A DNA stretch of 64,000 bases from Cristatella mucedo. Lineage: Eukaryota; Bryozoa; Phylactolaemata; Cristatellidae. Each line of letters begins with the position of its first letter. The stretch's first letter is position 1. Under the pieces are notes generated by a model. That model was not told the DNA's origin. It saw only the letters and a list, made by a program, of their open reading frames with translations, and did no database searches. Location: positions 515,001-579,000 of the forward strand of contig WPIO01000079.1 of NCBI GenBank assembly GCA_009760855.2, read 5' to 3'. Shown here one piece after another: positions 46,795 to 56,136 of this stretch. The position numbers and the translations under genes are program-made.

Positions 46795-47090
46795 TTATTA
46801 TCCTTTGAATTTTATTATTATTAGAAAGTCTGTACCTTCCATGCAGCGAAGTTACTCGTTGAACGTGAAGGTGAGAAGATGCACACTCTTGGGTCTCTGC
46901 CAGCTTTCCGGTCCGGGCCTGGGCTCCGGCGATGCCTTAGACTGACCATGTGACTGCGAAGCGACTCGCCTGCAGCCCCGGAGCTGGGCTGGGCCGCTCT
47001 TGCTCGCCGCTGGCGCCCGGTCGCGCGTGGACTGGATCTGGAGACCAGTCATAGTCAGCATCCACTTGCGAAGCGGATGTGACTTGCCGG
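46795..47090. other. Unassigned host DNA
   Basis: No supported feature; starts with a short ATT-rich patch. Confidence 0.35.
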
Positions 47091-47092
47091 TT

Positions 47093-47275
47093 GGTGAGCT
47101 GTAATGGCTCACTAGGTAAGGCGGTTCCCTTGCACGACCTCGGCCCCGAGGTCGTGGGTTCGAATCCTGCGGTGGGCGATCCTATATCGCCACTGCAAGA
47201 GGTGGTGATAGCCGTAAAGGCTCTTCTGTTTCTATACAAAAAGAGGCTGTTAAACCAGCTAGTATTTCTTATTTA
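47093..47275 (+). mobile_element. SINE-2, best-preserved copy
   Basis: A box GGCTCACTAGGTAAGGCGG, B box GTGGGTTCGAATCCTGCGG (a perfect GGTTCGAATCC), body CGCCACTGCAAGAGGTGGTG, tail CTATACAAAAAGAGGCTGTT. Reference copy for the family. Confidence 0.92.
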
Positions 47276-47279
47276 TTTC

Positions 47280-48300
47280 AGGCAATTGTCTTCGCTCGAC
47301 GCTGGGTCGGCTCACTTCCGGCTGTGACCGGATGCCTCCTGGGTCGGGAGGGGGGGCGGAAAGGCCGAGAGGCTCTCGCAGCCGCCGCCGCAGCAGCAGC
47401 AGGAGACGCGGAGGCGTCGCGCTCTGTCGGCGGTCTGCTGTCTGCTGCAGCTGCGCGGGCTTCAGCCGATCCAGGGCCCTGGGCGCAGCGCCCTGGGCCG
47501 GCGCAACAGGTTCGACTCGAACGCCGCTGCCTATGCCGGGAGAGGGAGAGAGCTGTCGTAAAGGGCGGCGTAAAGCCGCTGCGGAGGCGGACTGCGTTCG
47601 GCCAGCCTGTCTGCTTGTGCACGCAGGCACTGAGCTCGTATAGATCACAGCCACTGGATCTGTTTTCGGATTCTTATTCTATTTCATCTTGTTATATCTT
47701 ATTCAGCGGTTGTCAATCGGATCGGAGCGTGCACTTCCAGTCAAAAAGTCGTCCCATGAAGTCAAGGACATGTGAAGATAATAACTACAATCACAAGACA
47801 TTTTTACGGCTCCCTAAGAGCTGCTGAGTCATCTTTGGGGCACTTAGAATTGAGAGTTTGACCCAAATTGATTGCATCGATGCTTGCTAGTGGGCGTTGC
47901 TCTAGTTGCTCTAGTATGTATGACGTCCAGGAACTCGTTTTGTATTTCATGCCGTGAATTTCTATTGACTTGCTATGGACCATCGTTGCAGCTGCCATCT
48001 GCTGATAATCAGAAACGACGCACGCGGTGAGTCAGCACTGCGACCTGTCAGCAAATACTAGACGGGTTGTCTTTGATGAACCGCGTTCCGCCCTCGCACG
48101 ATGGCGGCGAGTACAAACCGAGGTTATCTTACTTTCACGAATCAAAAGACTCTGAGGGCTATCGCCGTAGCAGCTGAATCACAGTGGATAAGTTGGTCGC
48201 CGTTATTAAACCTAGCTGCCCTTGCGTGCTACGTTTTTGGCAGTGCAGCGCAGCGAGAGCAACGAGAACGGTATGGCGTAATAGCTTTCTGCCTTAACTC
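47280..48300. other. Unassigned host DNA
   Basis: GC-rich with a short CAG/CCG patch (47380-47402). Frames on both strands look compositional. No gene supported. Confidence 0.35.
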
Positions 48301-48425
48301 TACTCACCCTTCATGCTTCTTTCTGTCTCTCTGTCTGTCTCCCTCTCTACCTATTCATTTTTCCACCTATCTATCGGTCACTCCCTCTTTCTTTTACCCC
48401 ATCTCTACTCTCTCTATATGATTAT

Positions 48426-48627
<202 letters not shown>

Positions 48628-48688
48628 GTATATATACTCTCGCTTGAATTTCATTGCTTCTTTTCTCCCGCACAAGTTTACTCAACGA

Positions 48689-48813
<125 letters not shown>

Positions 48814-48839
48814 ATCTGCTTTCCAAATTGTCTGCTTAG

Positions 48840-49065
48840 GCTTGCTGACACCTTGCATGTTTCCACTAACCATATTTGCATATTGACCCTGCGTACCCGT
48901 ATGTCACCCGCAGCCATGTTATGCTTGTTGACATTGAGCATACTGACTCTCACTATTCGATCATGCTTTTTTTTACAGCATATGCAAAATGTCGAGAACG
49001 AAAATAAGTTCTCTGAGGACGCTGTGAAATGTATTATTGTTATTATTATTATTACTCCACTTTCA
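48840..49065 (+). mobile_element. LINE family A-like 3' tail, diverged subfamily
   Basis: CACTAACCATATTTGCATAT, CAGCATATGCAAAATGTCGA and TAAGTTCTCTGAGGACGCTG, with an (ATT)n end; closest to the copy at 44440. Confidence 0.8.
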
Positions 49066-49069
49066 CTCA

Positions 49070-49680
49070 TAGGCTCTAGCTGACTCTCACTCACTATTCT
49101 ACCTCCATTGCTCTTTCATGCTTTATTGTTCCAACTCTGCTTTAAAATCTTTCTCGTTCTTCCTCTTGTTCACGTATTGTGAGAGCTTATTGTAGGCTCT
49201 TGCGATATGATGCTGTGATGCAAACTCCAACTAAGTCAGCCATAAAAAGACTACAGACGTCTACGATTCTGTTTCGTCTCCTTGCATACTTCTTCTCACC
49301 CACTGGAGTTGTCTCACCCTGTCCTCTAGTTTTTCAGACGCGAAGGGTTTTCGGCTGGTCTTATGAGCGAACGAGTCGGGCATCCGCTGCGAAAGGGTTA
49401 TGGGCAAGCTATTCGATAGGCCGAAGTTGAAAAACTAGGTCTAATATATGAGCTGATGCTCTGAACGATGATATTGTAAACCGGCTAGGTTCGGTTGGCT
49501 GGGACTAGACGGCAGTAGTGTGGTAAGGGTCACCGGCTAGGCCGGGGTCTGACCTATGAGCATGGCCTAATGCGTGGTGACGAGAGGTCACCGGGGCTCT
49601 TGGGTAGGAGAAGTTGGCCGAGTAAGCCGTGTTGTTAGAGACTCGCGGTCTCGCCGAGTTATGCACCTGGAAGGTTGCAC
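49070..49680. other. Flank of the virus-like element, boundary uncertain
   Basis: 49070-49430 is ordinary host-like sequence. From about 49440 composition changes and short repeated words appear (GGGTCACCGG at 49527 and AGGTCACCGG at 49584; GGCTAGG near 49486 and 49534). This may be the outer part of the element's left terminal repeat, but its partner lies beyond the window. Confidence 0.45.
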
Positions 49681-49773
49681 GCGTGTTGTAAGGAAAGTCA
49701 CTTGTTAGGACGTTTCCCCTGGCAATCCTCCTCATGCTCACTAGCGTTCGCATTTCGAAGTCTTGAAAGTGAA
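49681..49773 (+). repeat. Left terminal inverted repeat (inner part)
   Basis: From TGTTGTAAGGAAAGTCACTT to TTCGCATTTCGAAGTCTTGA it matches the reverse complement of 63908-64000 with about ten differences over 93 bases. The match is still continuing at the last base of the window, so the full repeat may be longer. Confidence 0.95.
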
Positions 49774-49978
49774 TAATGTCAGTACTGATGATTGTTTTTG
49801 CGATAAAGATGAACATTCTTGGAAAACAAAGTATGATTATGATAAAGAGCTTGAACAATTAGGTTTTCCAAAAATTATATTAACAGACTGTGATATTGAA
49901 ATTGCTGAAAATAGTAGCGATGTTTGCGATTGTATGTTTCCAGGTTGCCATCATAATCCTCGTCCGATTTATAATTAA
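49763..49978 (+). CDS. Small Cys/His-containing frame next to the left TIR
   Basis: Open frame without an early ATG (it would need a TTG start inside the TIR), with a cysteine/histidine-rich end (CDCMFPGCHHNP) that could bind a metal. The next frame (49986-50395) follows after a few bases, so this may be the N-terminal part of a single decayed gene. Function unknown. Confidence 0.35.
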   Translation: MKVNNVSTDDCFCDKDEHSWKTKYDYDKELEQLGFPKIILTDCDIEIAENSSDVCDCMFPGCHHNPRPIYN

Positions 49979-49985
49979 TTAATAT

Positions 49986-50395
49986 AGGACAATATCAGAC
50001 CTTCGAACCAAATACACGAATACCAAGTATAATCAAATACTTTTAGACAATAATATAATTAAAGGTTGCTTAACTAAATTAATAAGAGTTAAATATGTTT
50101 TTCAATTTATAGGTATCTTACTATCTCTTGCGATTACAGTAATCAGTCCTTACATTCAAAAACATGAGGAGCTTTCTCACGTAGTAACAGTATTAGGTGC
50201 TTTATCAACAATGATAATCTCAATAGATAGTACAATATCACAAATTGATAGAAGGAAAAGATCTAGTCTTCAAGCAAATCATAACTTGGTTTCAAAAATT
50301 GTAGATGCATTAGACGATGATAAAGTAACTATAGAAGAATTCGATGAAATATTAATTGAACCATTAGAAAGTCCAGACGCTTCAAAGGCTTAACA
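49986..50395 (+). CDS. Two-helix membrane protein, SLATT-like
   Basis: The frame runs open for about 135 codons to TAA. Only the last 60 codons follow an ATG (50211), so the start is lost or non-canonical. Two hydrophobic helices (VFQFIGILLSLAITVISPYI and VVTVLGALSTMIISI) are separated by a short charged loop, followed by a basic segment (DRRKRSS) and an acidic C-terminal helix. This layout resembles SLATT-type two-helix proteins of prokaryotic conflict systems, but similarity was judged by layout only. It could equally be a viral membrane protein. Confidence 0.45.
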
Positions 50396-51242
50396 ACTTG
50401 CAACTCCTCTCTAATAAAACTCCTTTTAACATCATTTACCCAATATCTAACAGCTTGTTCTTGCAATACAGTTATTCTAACAATAGTATGTTTAGTTAAA
50501 CTCCATATCGCATCTGTAGCTCTTCTTCTCTTTTCATCTTCTCCTTCACCTGGTTCTAATAGATATCTAGCAATTGTTCCAAGTTCTAATAACTGTTCTT
50601 GTTCTCCTACTTTTCTATGATATTTTGGTTTCTTTAGTTTTACTTTTTCTTTTTTTTTATCGCTTTAACAGGTTTTTCACCTGTTGCTTTCGTAACACTA
50701 TTATTTAGATCATAAATAATCTTTGGTAAATTATCAATCCACTCTCTGTTTCTAGTATATTCTCCTTTATTGATACTTTCTATTTCTGTTTCATACTGAG
50801 CAATAAATGCTCTCTCAGCAACTGTCCTATTCATTCTTTCAACTAATGCGACACTCTTTTTACTTTTACCTTCAATAATTTGTGTTTGATGTTTTTTCAT
50901 TTCTTTAGCGAACTCTCCTTTAAACTCTGATCCAGGATCAACTGTCATTTTCTTTGGCCATTTCAAAGGAGCTTTATTGTAAATATCTATTATTGCTTGT
51001 GTTACTTCTTTAGAAGAATTTGTTTCAAGAGGTCTTGAATCTTTATATCTACTACCAACATCAATAACACTAAGTGCATATTTATATCCAGAATCATTAG
51101 GCATGTATAAAATATCTGCTTGATGATTTTCACTAGGCTCAACAATATTAAAGAAACCCTGTGGAATTTTCTTAGGTCTCGGTTTGAATACTTGACTTAT
51201 ATCTGAGTCAGGATTGAATTTACTTTCTTTTTTTTCTTTCAT
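50393..51242 (-). pseudogene. DDE integrase (rve family), Polinton-type, frameshifted
   Basis: Retroviral-type integrase that would insert the element into host DNA. Starting at the ATG at 51242, the core shows the first Asp in ADILYMPND, VIDVGSRY, the second Asp in MTVDPGSEF, and the catalytic Glu in VALVERMNRTV with the usual D,D-35-E-like spacing. The main frame stops at 50640 in a run of lysine codons. The C-terminal domain (YLLEPGEGEDEKRRRATDAI, then a REELQVV end typical of Polinton integrases) follows in another frame to about 50393. A one-base length change in the nine-A run near 50655-50663 is the likely cause: decay, a sequencing error, or a slippage site. No N-terminal HHCC zinc domain is seen. 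It is divergent from the zinc-ribbon gene at 51272, with only about 30 bases between the two ATGs. Confidence 0.9.
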
Positions 51243-51261
51243 TTAGAGTTAAGAACGACAT

Positions 51262-51268
51262 TATATAG
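51262..51268 (+). promoter_or_regulatory. TATATAG start-proximal motif
   Basis: Ends three bases before the ATG at 51272 of the zinc-ribbon gene. Only plus-strand example; the others are on the minus strand. Confidence 0.6.
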
Positions 51269-51271
51269 AGA

Positions 51272-51740
51272 ATGGAAATATTTTGTGAAAAATGTTTAAA
51301 TACATTTAATGAAACTGATTATCTAGAAGGAAAACATCCTTACTGTCATCAAGAAATAAAGAGACCAAAAAGAAAATATAAAAAATACTTTGCGATATCT
51401 GTGATAAAGATATGCAAGAAACAGAATTTGATTCTAGTCTTATGCGCAATGGTGCAAGTATAATTTGTTCTTACTGTAGCATAAATACTAATTCATTTAA
51501 AAAAGAGAGACCAACTAAATTATATTCATTAGTTAAGAAACACTTAAAAAAACAGTGTTGCTCTACTCTATTACATCATTGTTTAGATCAGGAAGATATT
51601 TGTTCGATATCAAAAATATTCCCTCTTCTTAAAGGTAAACGTATTAAAGGTAAAGATTCTTATAATTCAGAAGAAAGACTTAATATTACATTGAAGATTG
51701 ATCAAGTTAAAGTATATCCAGTAGATAAAAAACAATAACA
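51272..51740 (+). pseudogene. Small zinc-ribbon protein, frameshifted
   Basis: Two overlapping frames (51272-51463 and 51412-51738) give, in order, CEKC, a possible CH pair, a basic KRPKRKYKK stretch, CDICDKD (in the second frame) and CSYC, then a Lys/Cys-rich C-terminus. Four CxxC-type pairs suggest one or two zinc ribbons. The frame changes once near 51390. In Polinton-like elements such small proteins are often transcription or packaging factors, but no family is recognised. Not known to be functional in this copy. Confidence 0.55.
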
Positions 51741-51918
51741 GGATACATTCAATCCCGCCGATTATTAGATACTAACATATAAAACAAAAATAAAAACTAG
51801 ATTAGGTATGATATATTTTTTTTACTTATAGATAACATTTGATCTACTAGATTCTTTGCATAATTAGTTATCTTACTTATACTTGATGGATTTTATACTT
51901 TATCTTTTAAGAAATCCA

Positions 51919-52574
51919 TTACGAACTTACTAAGATACCAGCACCAACACCTAATCCAAGTTTTGCATTTGCTGCCATTATTGCCGCAACGGTTTTAGCA
52001 TCTTCTCTGACATAAGCCGGTTAACGTGGGTCAAGTGCAATACGAGCTGCTGATTCTGCTAAAACTTAATCTGATAGGTTTCTTATTTCTGTTCTTTTTG
52101 GTTCTGGATCAGATGATGTCTCAGTATAAAGACTATCATGCACCGAGGCAGATCTGTCTAAATCATTCACATCCTCATAGCCTTCATCTAAACGTTTTCT
52201 GAATTGTGTACCTGGGCCTGCAAAACTATATTTTCCTGTATTGTTGAATGAACCCCCAGGAAAAAATTCAGATTTAACACCTTTAGGAAGAAGAAAATGA
52301 AATTCTCTACCACCTGATGGTTTGTTTGTAATATCCACGATACCTGAGCCTGGTTTTTTATTTGCTCTTAATTGCTTAAGACTTAAATTCAATTGTAAAC
52401 CAGTAGTACCACTTCTACCCTTTTCTATTCTTTTAGTTGTGTATTAGTAACAAGTAAAGAAATATTAATTGCCAAATCAGAGTGTTTCAATCGGATTGAT
52501 ATTGGTTGCATTGATTTATGTATTAGTTTTAGTTGATTATCAGATAGAGTTAACTTTGCTTCATGATACGACAT
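51919..52574 (-). pseudogene. Phospholipase A2 (parvovirus VP1-like) minor capsid-type protein, broken
   Basis: In parvoviruses this domain hydrolyses phospholipids during endosomal escape; related domains are known in adinto- and adomaviruses. From the ATG at 52574 there is an N-terminal segment with repeated short 'xLxxxQL' units (LSDNQLKL, TNTQLKE, LSLKQLRA). The domain core follows: the calcium loop YSFAGPGTQF, an NDLDRSA helix and the catalytic SVHDSLY. A C-terminal Ala-rich helix and a glycine-rich hydrophobic end (KLGLGVGAGILVSS) close it. Breaks: a frameshift near 52440 (stop TAG in the first frame) and two in-frame TAA codons after the core (at about 52078 and 52024). The His-Asp pair is intact. 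Confidence 0.82.
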
Positions 52575-52576
52575 TT

Positions 52577-52583
52577 CTATATA
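52577..52583 (-). promoter_or_regulatory. TATATAG start-proximal motif of the PLA2 gene
   Basis: Minus strand TATATATAGAAATG; the ATG is at 52574-52572. Confidence 0.6.
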
Positions 52584-52639
52584 TAATAAAATATTTTAAA
52601 CAGATAAAAAAACAATATATAAGAAAGGAATCAAGATGA

Positions 52640-53210
52640 AATTTGTACTGCTAGAGTTGATCAGTTTACTGCTTTTAGAGAACGTGTTATGGAATTGTTT
52701 GATTTTTTTACATATACTAGAGTCTTCCGATGGAAAGAAACAAGAACAGTAAGTGCAATAGCTGAAAGTTTTGCTGGTTCAATCAAACAAAATTGTTATA
52801 GAGAGATATGAATTTATGTAAAATCGTATAAAGCACATCGTCTTGCATGGGTCATTTGTCAAAATGAAATGCCTATATTTCAAGTAGATCACATTAATTT
52901 AAAAACATTAGATAATAGAATTAGTAATTTAAGACTTGCAACTGCTTCAGAGAATGGTAGAAATAAGGAAAAAAGAAAAGGTTCATCATCTTCCTTTATT
53001 GGGATAAGTTTTGATAAAAGAGCAAATAATGGAAAGCTCAAATTAGAATAGATGGAGAAAAAAAAGCACATTGGTCTTTTTGTTAATGAAGAAGATGCAG
53101 CAGCTGCTCATGATACGGTTGCAATAAAATTGCATTTGGAATTCGCACGTCTAAATTTTACTTATTGTTTAGATGAAAATAATAAACTAGTTAGATTGAC
53201 TGAGTTTTAG
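52640..53210 (+). pseudogene. HNH endonuclease with AP2-type DNA-binding domain
   Basis: Homing-endonuclease-like protein. In order: a decayed N-terminal part, KAHRLAWVICQNEMP, the HNH core FQVDHINLKTLDNRISNLRL followed by ATASENGRNK, and then an AP2-like domain (SSSFIGISFDKRANNGK, IGLFVNEEDAAAAHDTVAIK, EFARLNF) to the TAG at 53210. This is the standard layout of T4-like HNH_3/AP2 homing enzymes common in phages and giant viruses. Breaks: an in-frame TGA near 52808 and a frameshift pair within the AP2 part around 53030-53090. It lies on the opposite strand to the flanking virion-like genes, as expected for an intruding selfish gene. No intron or intein was recognised beside it. Confidence 0.85.
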
Positions 53211-53218
53211 TTTTTACA

Positions 53219-53940
53219 TCTTTTCTTTAGATCTGCTAATAATTTTCTCATTTCTCTGTCAATCTCTTCTTGTGATTTCCCCTGTGCATAAAGAGTACTA
53301 AGCAACGTATCAACTTCAATTTTATGATTACATGTTTTTTCCCACCGACAGCAGTACTTTCTACTTTTTTATTGCATTCTTTACTTCTGATGAATAATCC
53401 ACACCTCCATTCTCCACTAGGTTTCTTCCTTTTTCAATGTAATCCAATCGATTCTTTACTTCACTATTCTGCACTTTTCCTGATACATCAATATCAACTC
53501 CATGATTAATTAGTTTTACCATGTTCTTCAAATCACTAATAGCATTTGTTAACCTTTCATTTTGTAAGGTTCGAGCATTCATTCATTGCTCGTGGATTTG
53601 CATTTTTTGGTGCTTTTGAAGCAAACATTGTTTCATCTATTAACTTTTTTATTAGACCAGCAATAGTAACACCAATTGAAATAACTGTTCCTGCTGCTCC
53701 TACTGCTGCGGCAATTGAAGCAATTATAGCAGGAATAGCAGGAAGAAACCCACCACTTCTTACTTTTAAGAAATTCTTTGACCGGGATTTAAGATCTAAC
53801 TGTGTAGCGTCCCAATTTACTTCTTGACCGAATACCTCACTTAAATATTCTTTTGGGTTGCATTGCCAAGGATAATTATCTTTTTCTGCAGCAAGTAATA
53901 TATCATTAATAGCAAGACCTATTTCTAAAGATTCAATCAT
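53219..53940 (-). pseudogene. Hydrophobic virion-like protein with coiled C-terminus, frameshifted
   Basis: Frame 53940-53557 encodes a soluble N-terminal part (WQCNPKEYLSEVFGQ), then a basic patch and a long glycine/alanine-rich hydrophobic stretch beginning RSGGFLPAIPAIIAS, which resembles the small pX/mu- or penton-base-associated membrane-active proteins of adeno- and adintoviruses. The frame is lost at an ATGAATGA microduplication near 53576-53584. The next frame (53582-53361) carries a helical, charged tail (SDLKNMVKLINHGVDIDVSG) and a further open stretch to 53219 (TLYAQGKSQEEIDREMRKLL). The GG motif could be a maturation cleavage site, but no protease gene was found. Identification is by composition and layout only. 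Confidence 0.5.
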
Positions 53941-53975
53941 CTTTTGTAATCCTTGTTTTTTTCTGTAATTATTTT

Positions 53976-54317
53976 CTAGAACACTTGACCATACTTACCA
54001 GAAGAAATATCAACTACTATTCCTTTTATAAATAAAGATAGATCAACTATTCCTGTAAATCCACTAAGAAATCCTCCTAATACATTTGCACCTGCACCAA
54101 TTACTTTAGGAGATTGTGAAACTTTAGGTACAGCTGATGCTATCTTTTCTGATGCAGCTAATGATAATCTTGCTGCAAGTTTAGGTGCAAGTTTTGTAAC
54201 TACTTTTTCAGTTACATTTACACCAGTTTTAACACCTTCTATTACTTCTTTACTTACTTTAGTTCCTTCTTTTATATTTTCACCTAGACCTTTACCTCTT
54301 TTTACTTTTTTCATCAT
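53976..54317 (-). CDS. Basic/hydrophobic virion-like protein, 113 aa
   Basis: One of the few intact frames in the element (ATG 54317 to the stop at 53976). N-terminus very basic (MMKKVKRGKGLG), then amphipathic helices (KVVTKLAPKLAARLSLAAS) and a glycine-rich hydrophobic end (GANVLGGFLSGFTGIVDLSL). Such proteins in adeno-like and adinto-like viruses are internal, DNA- or membrane-associated virion components. It lies head-to-head with fibre gene 1, with only 12 bases between the two ATGs. No family recognised. Confidence 0.55.
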   Translation of the reverse strand: MMKKVKRGKGLGENIKEGTKVSKEVIEGVKTGVNVTEKVVTKLAPKLAARLSLAASEKIASAVPKVSQSPKVIGAGANVLGGFLSGFTGIVDLSLFIKGIVVDISSGKYGQVF

Positions 54318-54329
54318 ATGTTATAAGTA

Positions 54330-55150
54330 ATGGAAAAAGTTGGAAAAGTCAATGATAATATTTATACTAATCTTGATGCTTAATAAGAATATAAAAACTA
54401 ATTTAGGATTTCCTGTTAACAGTGGAGATGATATAAGATTGGATTATGCTCTTAGTTCAAGTGCTGGTAACAATTTGATTGGTAATGCTTCAGGAGAATT
54501 AGCAACAGTATCAAGTACAACTGATTTATTACCAAAAAAAGATGCAGTAATGAAATCGCAATTGAATAGTAAAAATGTTGTTGGTATATCTGGTAATTCT
54601 GCTGATGGAACTGTTTACTCTGACCTAAGACCTTACAAAGTAATAAACTATGGATTACTTAAAAGTATGACTGCAGTACTTCAAGGTAAAGCAATGGCAA
54701 GTATTGATATGGGAAATAGGAATATTATGAATGTTTCAGGTGTAGCATCAAAACAGTATGTTGATACTAATAAACAAGTAACATTTAAATACTTAGGTTT
54801 GAATGGTACATATTCAAGTATATTCTATCTTGATATGTTAGGTTTAAATATTACTGCTAATGGAAGTATAGGTAATGCATTTCAACCTCAGCAAATTACA
54901 CCTGGTGATATGCCTGTTGTTGCAGCTACCGGAAAAGTTGTCGCCTATGCAACTAATCTTAAAAACATTATTTCCAGGAGTATTACCTAATTTTAGTATG
55001 GTATCTAATATTATGTATGCATCTAATAAAACTAATTCTTATCTAGAATTAACTAGTGATACTACTTATGGAGTAAGTGGTACAGTAGTTTTAATATTTA
55101 ATATTGATGGAACATGTAGATATGCTATTGATAAGTTTATAGTTGTTTGA
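54330..55150 (+). pseudogene. Fibre-like gene 1
   Basis: First of three tandem genes built from phage-tail-fibre-type repeats. It begins ATGGAAAAAGTTGG and carries a shaft repeat with the pattern N-L-D-A-N-K-N-I, 'GFPVNSGDDIRLDYALS', a second unit 'MGNRNIMNVSGVASKQYVDT', and a beta-rich C-terminal region (TYGVSGTVVLIFNIDG) that would be the receptor-binding head. Frame changes near 54381 (one extra T creates TAA TAA) and near 54965. The 'A-x-K-x-Y-V-D' unit is the short-tail-fibre/collar repeat of T4-like phages. Expected role: trimeric host-attachment fibre. Confidence 0.7.
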
Positions 55151-55191
55151 GGAATTACTTTTATAGATTTTATTGTTAGTATTGTATTAAA

Positions 55192-56135
55192 ATGTTGGGA
55201 AAAAGACGTAGAGGAAAAACATCAAAGAATTGTATTAAGAAAACTGGTGATATACTTGGTGGAAATCTAAATATGGATAATAATCTTATAAAGAGTTTAG
55301 CTGATCATGTTGATGCTGGTGATGCAGTAAATAGAAAGTATATAGATACGAATTTTGTCACCAAGATTTCTAAATCAACTAAAAATGATGGAGAAAATTG
55401 ATATGAATAATTTTAGAATAGTAGTAGATCTTGCTAATCCTATAAATCCTAGTGATGCTGCAACTAAAGATTATGCTGATACTAAACTACCGCTTACTGG
55501 TGGAACAATTAGAGGGAATCTAGTTGTAAATGGTGGTATTAGAACAACAGTTCTATCTGCTAGTGGAGCTACAACAAGATATACTGATGAAAGTTCAGCA
55601 TTTGCTGGTTCAAATCCAGACCTTGACTATACTGTTCCTAATAAGAAGTATATTGATGACAACTTTCTTAATTTACACGGAGGAACAGTTAATAGTAATC
55701 TAGACATGCAAAATAATTTTATTAGATTTGTAAATGATCCTGTTAATCTTAATGATGGTGTTAATCTTGATTATCTAAATAGAATTACAGATGGAAATGT
55801 AGCAGGTATACAATTACTGGTGTTATTGATGGTTCATTACAAACAACAGTTGGAAATTTAACATATGATGGAAAATGGATTAGTGCATTTGGAGATGTTT
55901 CTGTTCCTAGAGATATATTTTTACTTTCAGCAATATATTCATTAACTCCAAATTTAACAAAAATTATTATTCCTTTTTCAACAAATGAAATAAATGCAAA
56001 AGAATATCCTTTTCAATTATTTGGAAGTTATTCTCTAGATCCAACTAAAAAATGGAAGAGAGTTCTTTATTTGTGTCTACACCAGATTTATTTAATTAAA
56101 CAATAAATGTAACACTTTATATAGCAACACATTAA
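55192..56135 (+). pseudogene. Fibre-like gene 2
   Basis: Starts MLGKRRRGKTSKNCIKKTGD, a basic N-terminus that may anchor it in the virion. Four shaft units follow: GDAVNRKYIDTNF, NPSDAATKDYADTKLPLTGG, PNKKYIDDNFLNLHGG and NLNDGVNLDYLNR, each with the preceding asparagine-rich 'NLDMQNNFIRF' half. A beta-type head follows (DGKWISAFGDVSVPRDIFLL, PFQLFGSYSLDPTKKW). Frame changes near 55395 and 55815 and close to the 3' end; the likely original stop is at 56135. This is the clearest of the three for repeat recognition. Confidence 0.75.
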
Positions 56136-56136
56136 A

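Noticed and set aside
47093-47275. tRNA gene
   Set aside because: A and B boxes are present, but no cloverleaf with a proper acceptor stem is evident, and the sequence recurs with a non-tRNA body and tail: a SINE.
49505-49858. 117-aa minus-strand protein across the left terminal repeat
   Set aside because: Runs through the terminal repeat and opposite other frames, with no motif or start signature.
52889-53071. Minus-strand hydrophobic protein opposite the HNH gene
   Set aside because: Shadow frame of the HNH-AP2 coding sequence.
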